Counted from the first letter of the stretch, positions 7,140 through 14,775 are shown. The stretch is 14,781 nt of DNA from an uncultured Magnetococcales bacterium (GCA_903913345.1 CAIWLA010000472.1:1-14781), one strand, 5' to 3'. Program-made: numbers and translations. The notes: generated from the sequence alone by a model not told the origin.

Positions 7140-7907
7140 ATGGTGGCACAAATGATCATCGGTGGCGGCTATCTGCTGCGCGGCTTGGCCCTGCTCACCC
7201 GGTCGGGGATTCGACGGTATGTCGTCATTCCCCTTTTGTTGAACATGGCACTGTTCGGCGTGGGTATCTGGACCCTCACCGGATGGTTGAAGACCATTTT
7301 TGAGTGGATCGACGGCTTTCTCCCCAGTTGGTTGCACTGGTTGCAGTGGCTGGTGGCCCCTTTGATGGTGGTGGCCGTGGCGACGACCGTCTTTTTCACC
7401 TTTTCCATGGTGACCAACCTGATCGCCGCCCCGTTCAACAGCCTGCTGGCGGAACAGGTCGAGTATCATCTGACCGGACGTTTCCCGGAGGGCGAGGCCA
7501 TGTCCGTCCAGGCGTTATTGACCCGGACCGTGCCCCTCCTGTGGGGTGAAATCAATAAAATTCTCTATGCCCTGTTCTGGATGATCCCGTTTCTGATCCT
7601 GTTTATCATCCCTGTCGTCCATATTGCCGCCCCTTTCCTCTGGATGCTCTATTCCGCGTGGATGTTGGCCATCCAGTATCTGGATCTGCCCATGGGCAAC
7701 CATGATCTGGCCGGAGGCGAGGTGCGCCAACGGTTGCGCAGGCAGCGACCGTTAAGTCTGGGGTTTGGTGGCATGGTGCTTTTGTTGAATACCCTGCCCC
7801 TGGTCAATCTCCTCGCCATGCCCGCCGCCGTGGCGGGGGCCACCCTGTTGTGGGTGGAACGGTTTGCACCGGTTCAACCGGGGGGTGCCCCGCCTGCCAT
7901 CCGGTAA
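7140..7907 (+). CDS. cysZ: CysZ/EI24-family sulfate permease
   Basis: This encodes an inner-membrane protein of 255 aa, the usual size for CysZ, which imports sulfate for cysteine synthesis in known members. The family signature near the N-terminus is visible: GGGYLLRGLALLTRSGIRRY, followed by VVIPLLLNMALF. Long hydrophobic segments lie at about residues 28-48, 66-92, 150-180 and 225-245, separated by the conserved FNSLLAEQVE region. I chose ATG 7140 because GGGGAGG precedes it by 8 bases; an upstream GTG at 7077 would add 21 polar, non-family residues. No cys biosynthesis gene is adjacent. The 3' end overlaps queG on the opposite strand by 34 bases. EI24 and CysZ cannot be separated with certainty by reading alone, but the proteobacterial context favours CysZ. 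Confidence 0.85.
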   Translation: MVAQMIIGGGYLLRGLALLTRSGIRRYVVIPLLLNMALFGVGIWTLTGWLKTIFEWIDGFLPSWLHWLQWLVAPLMVVAVATTVFFTFSMVTNLIAAPFNSLLAEQVEYHLTGRFPEGEAMSVQALLTRTVPLLWGEINKILYALFWMIPFLILFIIPVVHIAAPFLWMLYSAWMLAIQYLDLPMGNHDLAGGEVRQRLRRQRPLSLGFGGMVLLLNTLPLVNLLAMPAAVAGATLLWVERFAPVQPGGAPPAIR

Positions 7908-9082
7908 CGGGCCATCCCGATCTCCTCCCGTACCCACGGATCTTCCTCGATCTGCGCCCGGTCGTCGAGCATCTGGTCGGCTCTGCCATCCAAGGGATCG
8001 CCCCGGTGTTGGCTGGCCCATTGCCCGATGCCCCAGGCGGCGTGACCCCGCACCAGGGGGGCGGCATGGTGGAGCAGTCGGGCCAGGGCGGCCAGTGCCT
8101 CTGGTGTGCCCCCATTGCCCAAGGCAATGGCCACATTGCGCAAAAAGCGGATCAGGCCGATCCGTCGGATGGGGGTCTGCGCCATCCGGGTGCGAAATCC
8201 CGCCTCATCCAGATCCACACAGTCGAGCAACGGCGGGGCCATCAGGAGTGGGCGCGGCTGCCAGTCGGCCTCCTGGGTCGCGGGGGCGAAACGGTTCCAG
8301 GGGCAGGCCACGAGGCAACTGTCACACCCATAGATCCGATTGCCCATGGCCACCCGGTCGGCCAGGGGAATGGGGCCGGCGTGCTCAATGGTGAGATAGG
8401 CCAGACAACGGCGGGCATTCAAGCGATACGGTTGGGCCAGGGCATCGGTCGGGCAGGCCACCAGACAACGGCGGCAGGTGCCGCAACGGTCGGGCAGGGG
8501 GGCGTCCGGAGGGAGGGGGAACGGCAACAATATCTCGGCCAGCAAGAGCCAGCAACCAAAACGGGGGGAGACCAGCAGACTGTTTTTGCCCTGCCAGCCC
8601 AGACCGGCGGCAACGGCCAGGGGTTTTTCCAGGATCGGGGCGGTATCGACCAGCAACCGTTTGGCCACGGGCTGACCCATCTGCCGGTCCAGCCAGCTCG
8701 ACAACCGCTTGAGCCGTTTTTTGAGTATGTCGTGATAATCCCGATGGCGGGCATGAGCGGCAATCCAACCCCGACCCGGATCCCGCCCGGCCGCCAGGGG
8801 ATCATCGGCAGGGCAGACATTGACCCCCAGCACCAGAACGGTCCCCAGGTTGTCCAGCAGTTGCCGAGGGTCCATCCGTCGTTCCGGATCCTGGGCCAGC
8901 CAGGCCATCTCCCCCTGGGATTGCTGTTGCAGCCATGGGCGGAGTCCATCGGCATGGGGCGGTGGAGCGGGCGGGGCAAAACCCGCCACCGAAAACCCCT
9001 CGTTAAACGCCTGTTTGCGCAGGGATTCCTTGAGGGGATGCCACGAAGAAGAGAGGGCTGTCTGCCCCATGGGCCGATCCAT
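7874..9082 (-). CDS. queG: Epoxyqueuosine reductase (QueG)
   Basis: This is a cobalamin- and iron-sulfur-dependent enzyme that reduces epoxyqueuosine to queuosine in the wobble position of tRNAs with GUN anticodons. The 402-aa product begins its family core at SLRKQAFNEGFSVAGFA. The catalytic aspartate region is KRLLVDTAPILEKPLA (D146). It is followed by GWQGKNSLLVSP and two [4Fe-4S] ligand sets: C200/C203/C206/C210 in CGTCRRCLVACP, then C226 and C253/C256/C260 in CDSCLVACPWN. The C-terminus carries a HEAT-like repeat (ALARLLHHAAPLVRGHAAWG), as in full-length QueG. The start is uncertain: ATG 9082 and ATG 9070 are both possible, with no strong ribosome site at either. It is transcribed divergently from the sdh operon and overlaps cysZ at its 3' end. 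No other queuosine gene is in view. Confidence 0.94.
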   Translation of the reverse strand: MDRPMGQTALSSSWHPLKESLRKQAFNEGFSVAGFAPPAPPPHADGLRPWLQQQSQGEMAWLAQDPERRMDPRQLLDNLGTVLVLGVNVCPADDPLAAGRDPGRGWIAAHARHRDYHDILKKRLKRLSSWLDRQMGQPVAKRLLVDTAPILEKPLAVAAGLGWQGKNSLLVSPRFGCWLLLAEILLPFPLPPDAPLPDRCGTCRRCLVACPTDALAQPYRLNARRCLAYLTIEHAGPIPLADRVAMGNRIYGCDSCLVACPWNRFAPATQEADWQPRPLLMAPPLLDCVDLDEAGFRTRMAQTPIRRIGLIRFLRNVAIALGNGGTPEALAALARLLHHAAPLVRGHAAWGIGQWASQHRGDPLDGRADQMLDDRAQIEEDPWVREEIGMARYRMAGGAPPG

Positions 9083-9150
9083 TCTGGGTAGAAGAAATAA
9101 AAAAAATAAAGAGCAAGAAAAAGGTGGACAATTGAAAATCATTCATTCAG

Positions 9151-9195
9151 AATGCACACAGCATTTCATTTCGTTGCATTCCGATTCATTATAAG
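9151..9195 (+). promoter_or_regulatory. Candidate promoter and dyad site for the sdh operon
   Basis: A plus-strand TATAAG (9190-9195) overlaps the queG -10 element. There is no good -35 at 17 bases, but a perfect dyad AATGC-ACACA-GCATT (9151-9165) lies just upstream of where the -35 should be, with another GCATT at 9176-9180. This layout fits an activator-dependent or competitively regulated divergent promoter. The regulator is unknown. Confidence 0.35.
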
Positions 9196-9216
9196 TCACA
9201 TTCTTCGCAAAGACAA
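9188..9216 (-). promoter_or_regulatory. Promoter reading towards queG
   Basis: On the minus strand TTGTCT (9211-9216) and a perfect TATAAT (9188-9193) are separated by 17 bases, a good sigma70-type match. The predicted transcript would start near 9181 and carry a leader of about 100 bases before queG. It is the best promoter match I found in the window. Confidence 0.55.
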
Positions 9217-9220
9217 AACG

Positions 9221-9234
9221 TCCCGAACACGGGA
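9221..9234 (+). promoter_or_regulatory. Small hairpin in the sdhA leader, followed by a strong ribosome site
   Basis: TCCCG-AACA-CGGGA forms a 5-bp stem with a 4-base loop ending 23 bases before the sdhA ATG. The ribosome site AAGGAGG (9247-9253) follows, only four bases from the start codon. The hairpin could shape mRNA stability or translation, but it is short. Confidence 0.3.
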
Positions 9235-9257
9235 ACAGCACGCAGCAAGGAGGCGTT

Positions 9258-10943
9258 ATGAGAAATCATGACCTGATCATTATCGGTGCCGGTTTGGCGG
9301 GTATGCGCGCCGCCCTGGAAGGGGTAAAGGCCGGAATTGATGTCGCAATCATTAGTAAAATTCACCCGTTGCGCAGCCATTCCTGTGCAGCCCAGGGTGG
9401 TGTCAATGCCGCCATCGACCCCAGAGACTCCCGGGAATCCCACACCTTCGATACCGTCAAGGGGGCCGACTATATCGGCGACGAAGATGCCATCCAACTG
9501 ATGTGCCAGGAGGCCCCGGAGGCCGTACTGGAGATGGACCGGATGGGCACCCCCTTTTCCCGTCAGGAAGGGGGCATGATCGCCCAGCGTCCCTTTGGGG
9601 GAGCCAATTTTGACCGCACCTGCTATGCGGCAGACCGCACCGGGCAGGTGATGCTCCACACCTTGTGGGAACAACTGGTCAAAGCCAAGGTCAAGGTGTA
9701 CGAGGAGTGTTCCGTCCTCCGTCTGGTGACCGATGGGACGGGTCATGTGGCTGGTGTCGTGGTCTATGACATCAAGACCGGTGAGGTCTTTCCCCTCGGC
9801 GGCAAAGGGGTTCTGATGGCCACCGGTGGGTATGGTCGCGTCTATTTTTCCAACACCAATGCCACCACCAACACCGGCGACGGCATGGCCTTGGCCCTGC
9901 GGGCCGGTGCCCCGTTGGCCGACATGGAGTTTGTGCAGTTTCATCCCACCGGTCTGCTGACCTCTGGGGTTCTGGTGACCGAGGGAGCGCGGGGCGAGGG
10001 GGGATACCTGATCAACGCCAACGGCGAACGGTTCATGGATAAATATGCCCCGAAAAAGCGGGAACTGGCCTCGCGGGACGTGGTATCCCGCGCCGAACAG
10101 ACCGAAATCATCGAGGGTCGAGGGACGAATGGGGCCATTTTTCTGGACTTGCGTCATCTCGGTGCCGAAAAAATTCTGGAGCGTCTGCCGCAAATTCGCG
10201 AATTGGCCATCGACCTGGAGGGGGTGGATCCGATTCACAAGCCGATCCCGGTTCGACCAACGGCCCACTATTCCATGGGGGGGATTCGCACCGACAAACT
10301 GGGGGCATCTCCCCTGCCGGGTCTGTTTGCCGCCGGTGAGGCCGCCTGCGTCTCGGTCCATGGGGCCAATCGGTTGGGGGGCAACTCCCTCCTGGATACC
10401 ATTGTCTTTGGCAAGGTGACGGGGCAGCACGCCAGTCAATATGTCAAGGGCCAGGCACAGCGGGATTTTCCCGTGGACGCACTGTCTGAAGTCAAGGCAC
10501 GTATCCATACGCTCAAACAGGGAAAAGGGTTGCGCGCCCCCGAATTGCATGCCCGCATGGCCCAGAACCTGAACCTCCATTGCGGGGTGTTCCGCACACC
10601 GGAGGGGATACAGACCATGGAGGGATTGATACCGGCATTGCGCCAGGAGTATGCGCGGGTCAGCGTCCAGGATCAATCGGACATTTTCAACATTGATCTG
10701 CTGCGGACCTGGGAACTGGGCAACATGCTGGATCTGGCCGAGTGTATCGTCCGGGGGGCGTTGGCGCGCCAGGAGTCCCGTGGTGCCCACTTCCGGGTCG
10801 ATTTCCCCAATCGGGATGATCAGAACTGGCGCAAGCACACCATCAGCCACTGGGATGCCCAGAAGGGGGAGGTGGTTCTCTCCTACGAGGCGGTACGCAC
10901 CCTGGGGATTCCCGAATATGAACCGATGGTGCGGTCCTACTAG
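9258..10943 (+). CDS. sdhA: Succinate dehydrogenase/fumarate reductase flavoprotein subunit
   Basis: This is the catalytic FAD subunit, interconverting succinate and fumarate in the TCA cycle or its reverse. The 561-aa product has the dinucleotide motif GAGLAG at residues 10-15 and the covalent-FAD histidine H41 in LRSHSCAAQGGVNAA. Active-site blocks include FHPTGL, GARGEGGYLINANGERF, ELASRDVVSRA, TAHYSMGGI and NRLGGNSLLD. It has no Tat or other signal peptide, so it faces the cytoplasm, unlike the periplasmic methylmenaquinol:fumarate reductases. ATG 9258 is supported by AAGGAGG four bases upstream. It is the first gene of sdhA-sdhB-sdhE, with sdhB starting 39 bases after its stop. The physiological direction cannot be read from sequence. 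Confidence 0.95.
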   Translation: MRNHDLIIIGAGLAGMRAALEGVKAGIDVAIISKIHPLRSHSCAAQGGVNAAIDPRDSRESHTFDTVKGADYIGDEDAIQLMCQEAPEAVLEMDRMGTPFSRQEGGMIAQRPFGGANFDRTCYAADRTGQVMLHTLWEQLVKAKVKVYEECSVLRLVTDGTGHVAGVVVYDIKTGEVFPLGGKGVLMATGGYGRVYFSNTNATTNTGDGMALALRAGAPLADMEFVQFHPTGLLTSGVLVTEGARGEGGYLINANGERFMDKYAPKKRELASRDVVSRAEQTEIIEGRGTNGAIFLDLRHLGAEKILERLPQIRELAIDLEGVDPIHKPIPVRPTAHYSMGGIRTDKLGASPLPGLFAAGEAACVSVHGANRLGGNSLLDTIVFGKVTGQHASQYVKGQAQRDFPVDALSEVKARIHTLKQGKGLRAPELHARMAQNLNLHCGVFRTPEGIQTMEGLIPALRQEYARVSVQDQSDIFNIDLLRTWELGNMLDLAECIVRGALARQESRGAHFRVDFPNRDDQNWRKHTISHWDAQKGEVVLSYEAVRTLGIPEYEPMVRSY

Positions 10944-10982
10944 GGCGGTTTTTAAGATTTCTGTTCGACAATGGAGGCATTC

Positions 10983-11960
10983 ATGCCCGTTTATACCTTC
11001 CGCATTCAACGCAACTGGAAAAACGATCGGGGCACCCTGGAAAGCCGCTATCAGGACTATTCCCTGGAGGTCAACGAGACAACCACGGTATTGAACGCCC
11101 TGGAAGAGCTGAAAGGCAAGCAGGATGGCACGTTGACCTTTCGCCAGTCCTGCCGTTCGTCCATTTGCGGTTCCTGTGCCATGAAAATCAGCGGTCGCAC
11201 CCGACTGGCTTGCAAGAGCCATGTGGGGGAGGTGGCCAGGGATGGGGTGGTGACCCTTGCCCCCATGGCCAACCAGCCGGTACTCAAGGATCTGGTGGTG
11301 GATATCGGTCCTTTCTACAGCAAGGTCCATCAAATCAAGCCCTACCTGGAAGAGGGTCCAGAGAAGGCGCATACGTTGGACAAATCGGCCTATGATCAGG
11401 TCAATCAGGTGACCCAGTGCATCATGTGCGGTTGTTGTTATTCCGACTGCACCATGAAGGAGGTCAGTGAGGATTTTGTGGGTCCGGCGGCCCTGGCCAA
11501 GGCCTTTCGTTTTGTCTCCGATCCCCGCGAAGGACAGAAAACCGCCCGCTTGCAGGCACTCTCCGAACCCTCCATGATGTGGAGTTGCAGTCGGTGCGCC
11601 ATGTGTGTGGACAGTTGTCCCAAGGATGTCAAACCGATGGAGGCCATTGTCAAGCTGCGCACGCGCGGTATTGCCAAGGGGTTTATCGATGGTCCTGGTC
11701 CCAGACATGCCCTGGCCTTCCATCAGGACATTCAGAAATGGGGGGATCTGAACGAGTTTACGCTGTTGCAGCGCACGGTGGGTATCATGGGATCCATTGC
11801 CGAGCTGGGCACGGCCTGGCATCTCCTGAAAAAAGGCAAGATTCCCTCGCCCTTTCCGCACACGGCGCAGGGCGTGGAAGAGTTGAGCAAAATCTACCAG
11901 TTGCTGGAAGAACATCCCATCGACGTGGAAACCAAAGCCAAAGAGGTTGTCCCTGAATAG
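10983..11960 (+). CDS. sdhB: Succinate dehydrogenase/fumarate reductase iron-sulfur subunit, class E type
   Basis: This is the electron-transfer subunit passing electrons between FAD and the quinone-facing subunit. Its 325 aa are longer than the ~240-260 of classical SdhB because of a C-terminal extension (about residues 235-325). The [2Fe-2S] ligands are C57, C62, C65 and C77 in CRSSICGSC...LACK. A [4Fe-4S] set follows at C146/C149/C152/C156 in CIMCGCCYSDC. The third set is C202/C205/C208/C212 in CSRCAMCVDSCP. Classical SdhB has only three cysteines there, binding [3Fe-4S]; the extra C205 resembles archaeal class E enzymes, where a second [4Fe-4S] is thought to form. I chose ATG 10983 because GGAGG lies five bases upstream; an ATG at 10971 overlaps that ribosome site. 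It is co-transcribed with sdhA and sdhE. Confidence 0.93.
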   Translation: MPVYTFRIQRNWKNDRGTLESRYQDYSLEVNETTTVLNALEELKGKQDGTLTFRQSCRSSICGSCAMKISGRTRLACKSHVGEVARDGVVTLAPMANQPVLKDLVVDIGPFYSKVHQIKPYLEEGPEKAHTLDKSAYDQVNQVTQCIMCGCCYSDCTMKEVSEDFVGPAALAKAFRFVSDPREGQKTARLQALSEPSMMWSCSRCAMCVDSCPKDVKPMEAIVKLRTRGIAKGFIDGPGPRHALAFHQDIQKWGDLNEFTLLQRTVGIMGSIAELGTAWHLLKKGKIPSPFPHTAQGVEELSKIYQLLEEHPIDVETKAKEVVPE

Positions 11961-11984
11961 GGACTGTCCGATAGGAGAAACACG

Positions 11985-12875
11985 ATGTCTCTGGAATTTG
12001 CCTATTTTCCCGGTTGTGCCGCCAAGCAGGTGCAGAAAGAGGCGGATTGGGCCGCGCAGGCCGTGGCCCGGGAACTCAATATCACCCTGCACCCCATGCC
12101 GCAGGCCACCTGTTGCGGTGCGGTCAGTCTGAGGGAGAGCAAACCGGCCTTTTCGCTGGCGGTTGCGGCCCGCATTCTCTCCGAAGCGGAGGCGCAAGGC
12201 CGTCATCTGGCGACCATCTGCAACACCTGTTTGCAGACGTTAAGCTACGCCAACTACCGTTTCAAAGCGGAGCCGGAGTTGCTGGATCAGCTCAATCATC
12301 TGCTGGTCCAGGCCGGGGTGCGTCCCTACAAGGCCACCATTCAGGTCTATCATCTGCTGTGGGTCATTGCCGATCAGGTGGATCCGTCCGTGTTGAAGCA
12401 AAAGATCAAGCGTCCCCTCAACGGCTTGCGGGTGGCCCCTTTTTACGGTTGCCACAATCTGCGCCCGGAGTCTATTTTTGAGTCCAAGGCGGGGGAAAAG
12501 GCGGACCATCTGGACCGTTTGATCACACTGCTGGGTGGAATCCCCGTGGCGTATGATGGGCACGACAAGTGCTGTGGCTTCCATGTCATGCTCTCGGATG
12601 CCACCGAAATGCGCACCATGGTGGCCAAAAACTGCCTGAGTGCCAAGGGGGCGGGGGCCGAGTTGCTGATCACCCCGTGCACCTTGTGCGACATGGCCAT
12701 GGGTGCCTATCAGAAGGCGGCTGAAAATGTCTCAGGCCGGGAGATCAACCTGCCGGAAATGAACTTTGCCCAACTGCTCGGCTTGGCCATGGGTATCTCC
12801 TCCGAGACCCTGGGCATCCAGCGGCTGCACGTGGACCCCCGTGCCGTGCTGGCCGCCAGAGGGGTGATGGTATAG
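11985..12875 (+). CDS. sdhE: CCG-domain subunit of class E succinate dehydrogenase (SdhE/HdrB-like)
   Basis: This encodes a 296-aa protein with two cysteine-rich CCG domains, as in heterodisulfide reductase HdrB and the SdhE/MfrE subunits. The first is C11-x31-C43C44-x34-C79-x2-C82; the second is C156-x39-C196C197-x34-C232-x2-C235. In characterised relatives such motifs bind an unusual iron-sulfur cluster and the subunit replaces the haem-bearing SdhC/SdhD membrane anchor. There are no long transmembrane helices, so membrane attachment would be peripheral. AGGAG precedes ATG 11985 by about 8 bases, and the gap from sdhB is only 24 bases. Here sdhE means the class E subunit, not the small FAD-assembly factor of the same name. 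A thiol-linked (TfrB-like) electron partner is the main alternative to quinone. Confidence 0.9.
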   Translation: MSLEFAYFPGCAAKQVQKEADWAAQAVARELNITLHPMPQATCCGAVSLRESKPAFSLAVAARILSEAEAQGRHLATICNTCLQTLSYANYRFKAEPELLDQLNHLLVQAGVRPYKATIQVYHLLWVIADQVDPSVLKQKIKRPLNGLRVAPFYGCHNLRPESIFESKAGEKADHLDRLITLLGGIPVAYDGHDKCCGFHVMLSDATEMRTMVAKNCLSAKGAGAELLITPCTLCDMAMGAYQKAAENVSGREINLPEMNFAQLLGLAMGISSETLGIQRLHVDPRAVLAARGVMV

Positions 12876-12898
12876 GGCTTTTTCGATGATCGGGTAGA

Positions 12899-12934
12899 CC
12901 TCTGCCATCGTTTTGACCAAAACGATGGCAGAGG
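12899..12934. repeat. Perfect 16-bp inverted repeat (hairpin) between sdhE and pabBC
   Basis: CCTCTGCCATCGTTTT (12899-12914) is exactly complementary to AAAACGATGGCAGAGG (12919-12934) around the four-base loop GACC. No mismatch occurs in 16 pairs. It begins 23 bases after the sdhE stop and ends directly against the pabBC ribosome site GAGAGG. Neither strand has a T-run after the stem, so it does not fit an ordinary intrinsic terminator. It could stabilise the sdh mRNA 3' end, mark a processing site, bind a regulator as DNA, or limit access to the downstream start. Confidence 0.85.
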
Positions 12935-12945
12935 GAGAGGAATAC

Positions 12946-14757
12946 ATGCCTTCACGCACCCTTTCCGCTGCCCAACTCCGGGGGGAGACCGGTCTGCTGT
13001 TTGATTTTGTCGGGCTGGGCGCGCCCCTGTATCTGCATCATCCCCTGCGTATCCATCAGACCCACCAACCCGCTGCCGTCGATGATCTCCTGCGTCTGGC
13101 CGAAGAGGATGCCTTGGCGGGGCGTTGGGTGGCGGGTTTTGTCGGTTTTGAGGCGGCGGCGGCCTTTGGCCTGCCAGTCTCTCTGCCTTCGGCCCTGCCT
13201 CTGGTCTGGCTGGGGGTCTTTGCCCAGGCCGAGGCGGTGGCCTTTCCTCTTCTCTCCCTGCCTTCTCTGCCCACCCTGCACCCGGTCATCGATCGGGAAC
13301 GGTATCATCGGGATATCGGGACCATTCTGGCCCATCTTGACGCGGGGGAGAGCTATCAGGTCAACTATACCCTTTCTGCCCGTCTCTCCGCTGTGGACCC
13401 GGCTGCCCTCTTTTTGGCCTTGCAGACGGCCCATCGTCACCCCTATGCCGCCTGGTTGCACTGTGACCAGGTGACGATTGCCTCTTTTTCCCCCGAACTC
13501 TTTTTGCAACGTACCAAAGATCAATTGCTGACTGCGCCGATCAAGGGCACCTGCGCCCGATTGGCGGACCCCGACCGGGATGCCGAGTGGGGGCTGGCCA
13601 TGGAACAGTCCGCCAAGGAGCGGGCCGAACATGTCATGATTGTGGACATGGCCCGCAATGATTTGGGCAAGGTCTGCCGGACCGGCACGGTGCGGGTGGA
13701 TCGTCTGTTCGAGCGGCGGTTGTTTGCGACGGTTCAGCATCTGGAGAGCCGGGTGCGGGGGGAGCAGAGGGCCGGTGTAACCTTGGACCGACTTCTGGCC
13801 GCGTTGTTTCCCGCCGCCTCCATCACCGGCGCGCCCAAACATCGCACCATGGAGATCATCCAGGCGTTGGAAGGGCGACCACGGGGTGTGTATACCGGCA
13901 GCCTGGTGATTCTTCAGCCGGGGGGGGATTTTATCAGCAATGTGGCGATTCGGACCGTGACCTGGCAGGGGCAGGAGGCGGGTTGCATGGGGTTGGGCGG
14001 GGGGATTGTGGCCGATTCGGAGAGTGGGCGGGAGTGGGCGGAAATCGCCGACAAGGGACGGTTTTTGCGGGAAATGCCCGATCCTTTGCAGTTGATCGAA
14101 ACCTGTTTGCTCGACCGTTCCGGCGCGATGCCCCGTCTGGATCGTCATCTGGCGCGTCTGCACCGGTCTGCCCAGGCCCTGGGATTTGCCTGTGATGGCG
14201 AGCAGATTGCGGCGGCGATCCGGCGTCAGGCGGCGGTCTGGCATCGGGAGAGCCAGGAACCGTGGGTGGTGCGGGTGTTGTTGTCCACGTCGGGTCTCTT
14301 CATCCTCCAGAAGCGGCCCTGTCCGCTTTTTCCGCAAACCCTGTCGGTACGCATGGCCCCCCATGGGGTGGATCGGTGGGATCATCTCCTGCGCCACAAG
14401 ACCACGCGGCGGCACCATTTTGATCGGGCCATGGCCCTGGCGAAGGCGGGGGGTGATCAGGAGGCGTTGTTTTTCAACACGCTTGGCCATGTCACGGAGG
14501 GGGCTGTGCGTGCCATTGCCGTTTGTTTGGCGGGAGAATGGTTCATTCCCCCCTTGGCGGATGGTCTGCTGGAGAGCCTCTGGCGGGCGGAGGAGAAGGA
14601 GCGGTTGCAGGCTCAGGAGCGGAGCCTGACCCTGGCGGATCTCCTCCGTGCCGATGAAATACGCCTGGGCAACAGTGTGCAGGGGGGGGCGAAGGTGGTA
14701 CGGCTGCGGGAGGCCGGGGGGCGGGTGTTGGCGGAGTGGGGGGCGGGAGAGTTCTGA
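12946..14757 (+). CDS. pabB: Aminodeoxychorismate synthase component I fused to aminodeoxychorismate lyase (PabB-PabC)
   Basis: This bifunctional 603-aa protein makes 4-aminobenzoate for folate. Residues ~1-385 are the chorismate-binding PabB part: SYQVNYTLSARL, PIKGTCAR with the PabB-type lysine K200 (TrpE has alanine there), KERAEHVMIVDMARNDLGKV, FPAASITGAPKHRTMEIIQAL and GGGIVADS. Residues ~390-603 are a class IV PLP aminotransferase-fold domain, with the likely Schiff-base lysine K485 in RHKTTRRHHFDRA, then FNTLGHVTEGAV (E518) and GNSVQGG near the end. The lyase part deviates from the usual N-L/I-F block after TEG. ATG 12946 is preceded by GGGAGAGG at five bases; an in-frame TTG at 12913 and ATG at 12925 lie inside the hairpin and are unlikely. 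The glutamine amidotransferase PabA is not in the window. Confidence 0.93.
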   Translation: MPSRTLSAAQLRGETGLLFDFVGLGAPLYLHHPLRIHQTHQPAAVDDLLRLAEEDALAGRWVAGFVGFEAAAAFGLPVSLPSALPLVWLGVFAQAEAVAFPLLSLPSLPTLHPVIDRERYHRDIGTILAHLDAGESYQVNYTLSARLSAVDPAALFLALQTAHRHPYAAWLHCDQVTIASFSPELFLQRTKDQLLTAPIKGTCARLADPDRDAEWGLAMEQSAKERAEHVMIVDMARNDLGKVCRTGTVRVDRLFERRLFATVQHLESRVRGEQRAGVTLDRLLAALFPAASITGAPKHRTMEIIQALEGRPRGVYTGSLVILQPGGDFISNVAIRTVTWQGQEAGCMGLGGGIVADSESGREWAEIADKGRFLREMPDPLQLIETCLLDRSGAMPRLDRHLARLHRSAQALGFACDGEQIAAAIRRQAAVWHRESQEPWVVRVLLSTSGLFILQKRPCPLFPQTLSVRMAPHGVDRWDHLLRHKTTRRHHFDRAMALAKAGGDQEALFFNTLGHVTEGAVRAIAVCLAGEWFIPPLADGLLESLWRAEEKERLQAQERSLTLADLLRADEIRLGNSVQGGAKVVRLREAGGRVLAEWGAGEF

Positions 14758-14775
14758 CCGGTGGGGGTGTGGGGG
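14716..14775 (+). other. G-run cluster at the pabBC 3' end
   Basis: Plus-strand G-runs at 14716-14721, 14723-14725, 14738-14743, 14745-14747, 14763-14767 and 14771-14775 give enough guanine tracts for a G-quadruplex across or after the stop codon. No gene starts in the remaining 24 bases of the window. Confidence 0.3.

Noticed and set aside
7850..9091. 413-codon open frame antisense to queG
   Set aside because: QueG carries its full iron-sulfur and catalytic motifs on the other strand; the antisense frame has none.
10971..10982. Alternative sdhB start at ATG 10971
   Set aside because: That ATG overlaps the GGAGG ribosome site that serves ATG 10983 and has no good site of its own.
9189..12206. 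1005-codon open frame antisense to sdhA-sdhB and part of sdhE
   Set aside because: The plus strand has unmistakable catalytic and cluster motifs in three genes. The antisense product is H/G/Q-rich with no family features and crosses two intergenic gaps.
12899..12940. Intrinsic terminator after sdhE
   Set aside because: The stem is strong, but no T-run follows on either strand; the T and A tracts sit next to the loop instead of outside the stem.
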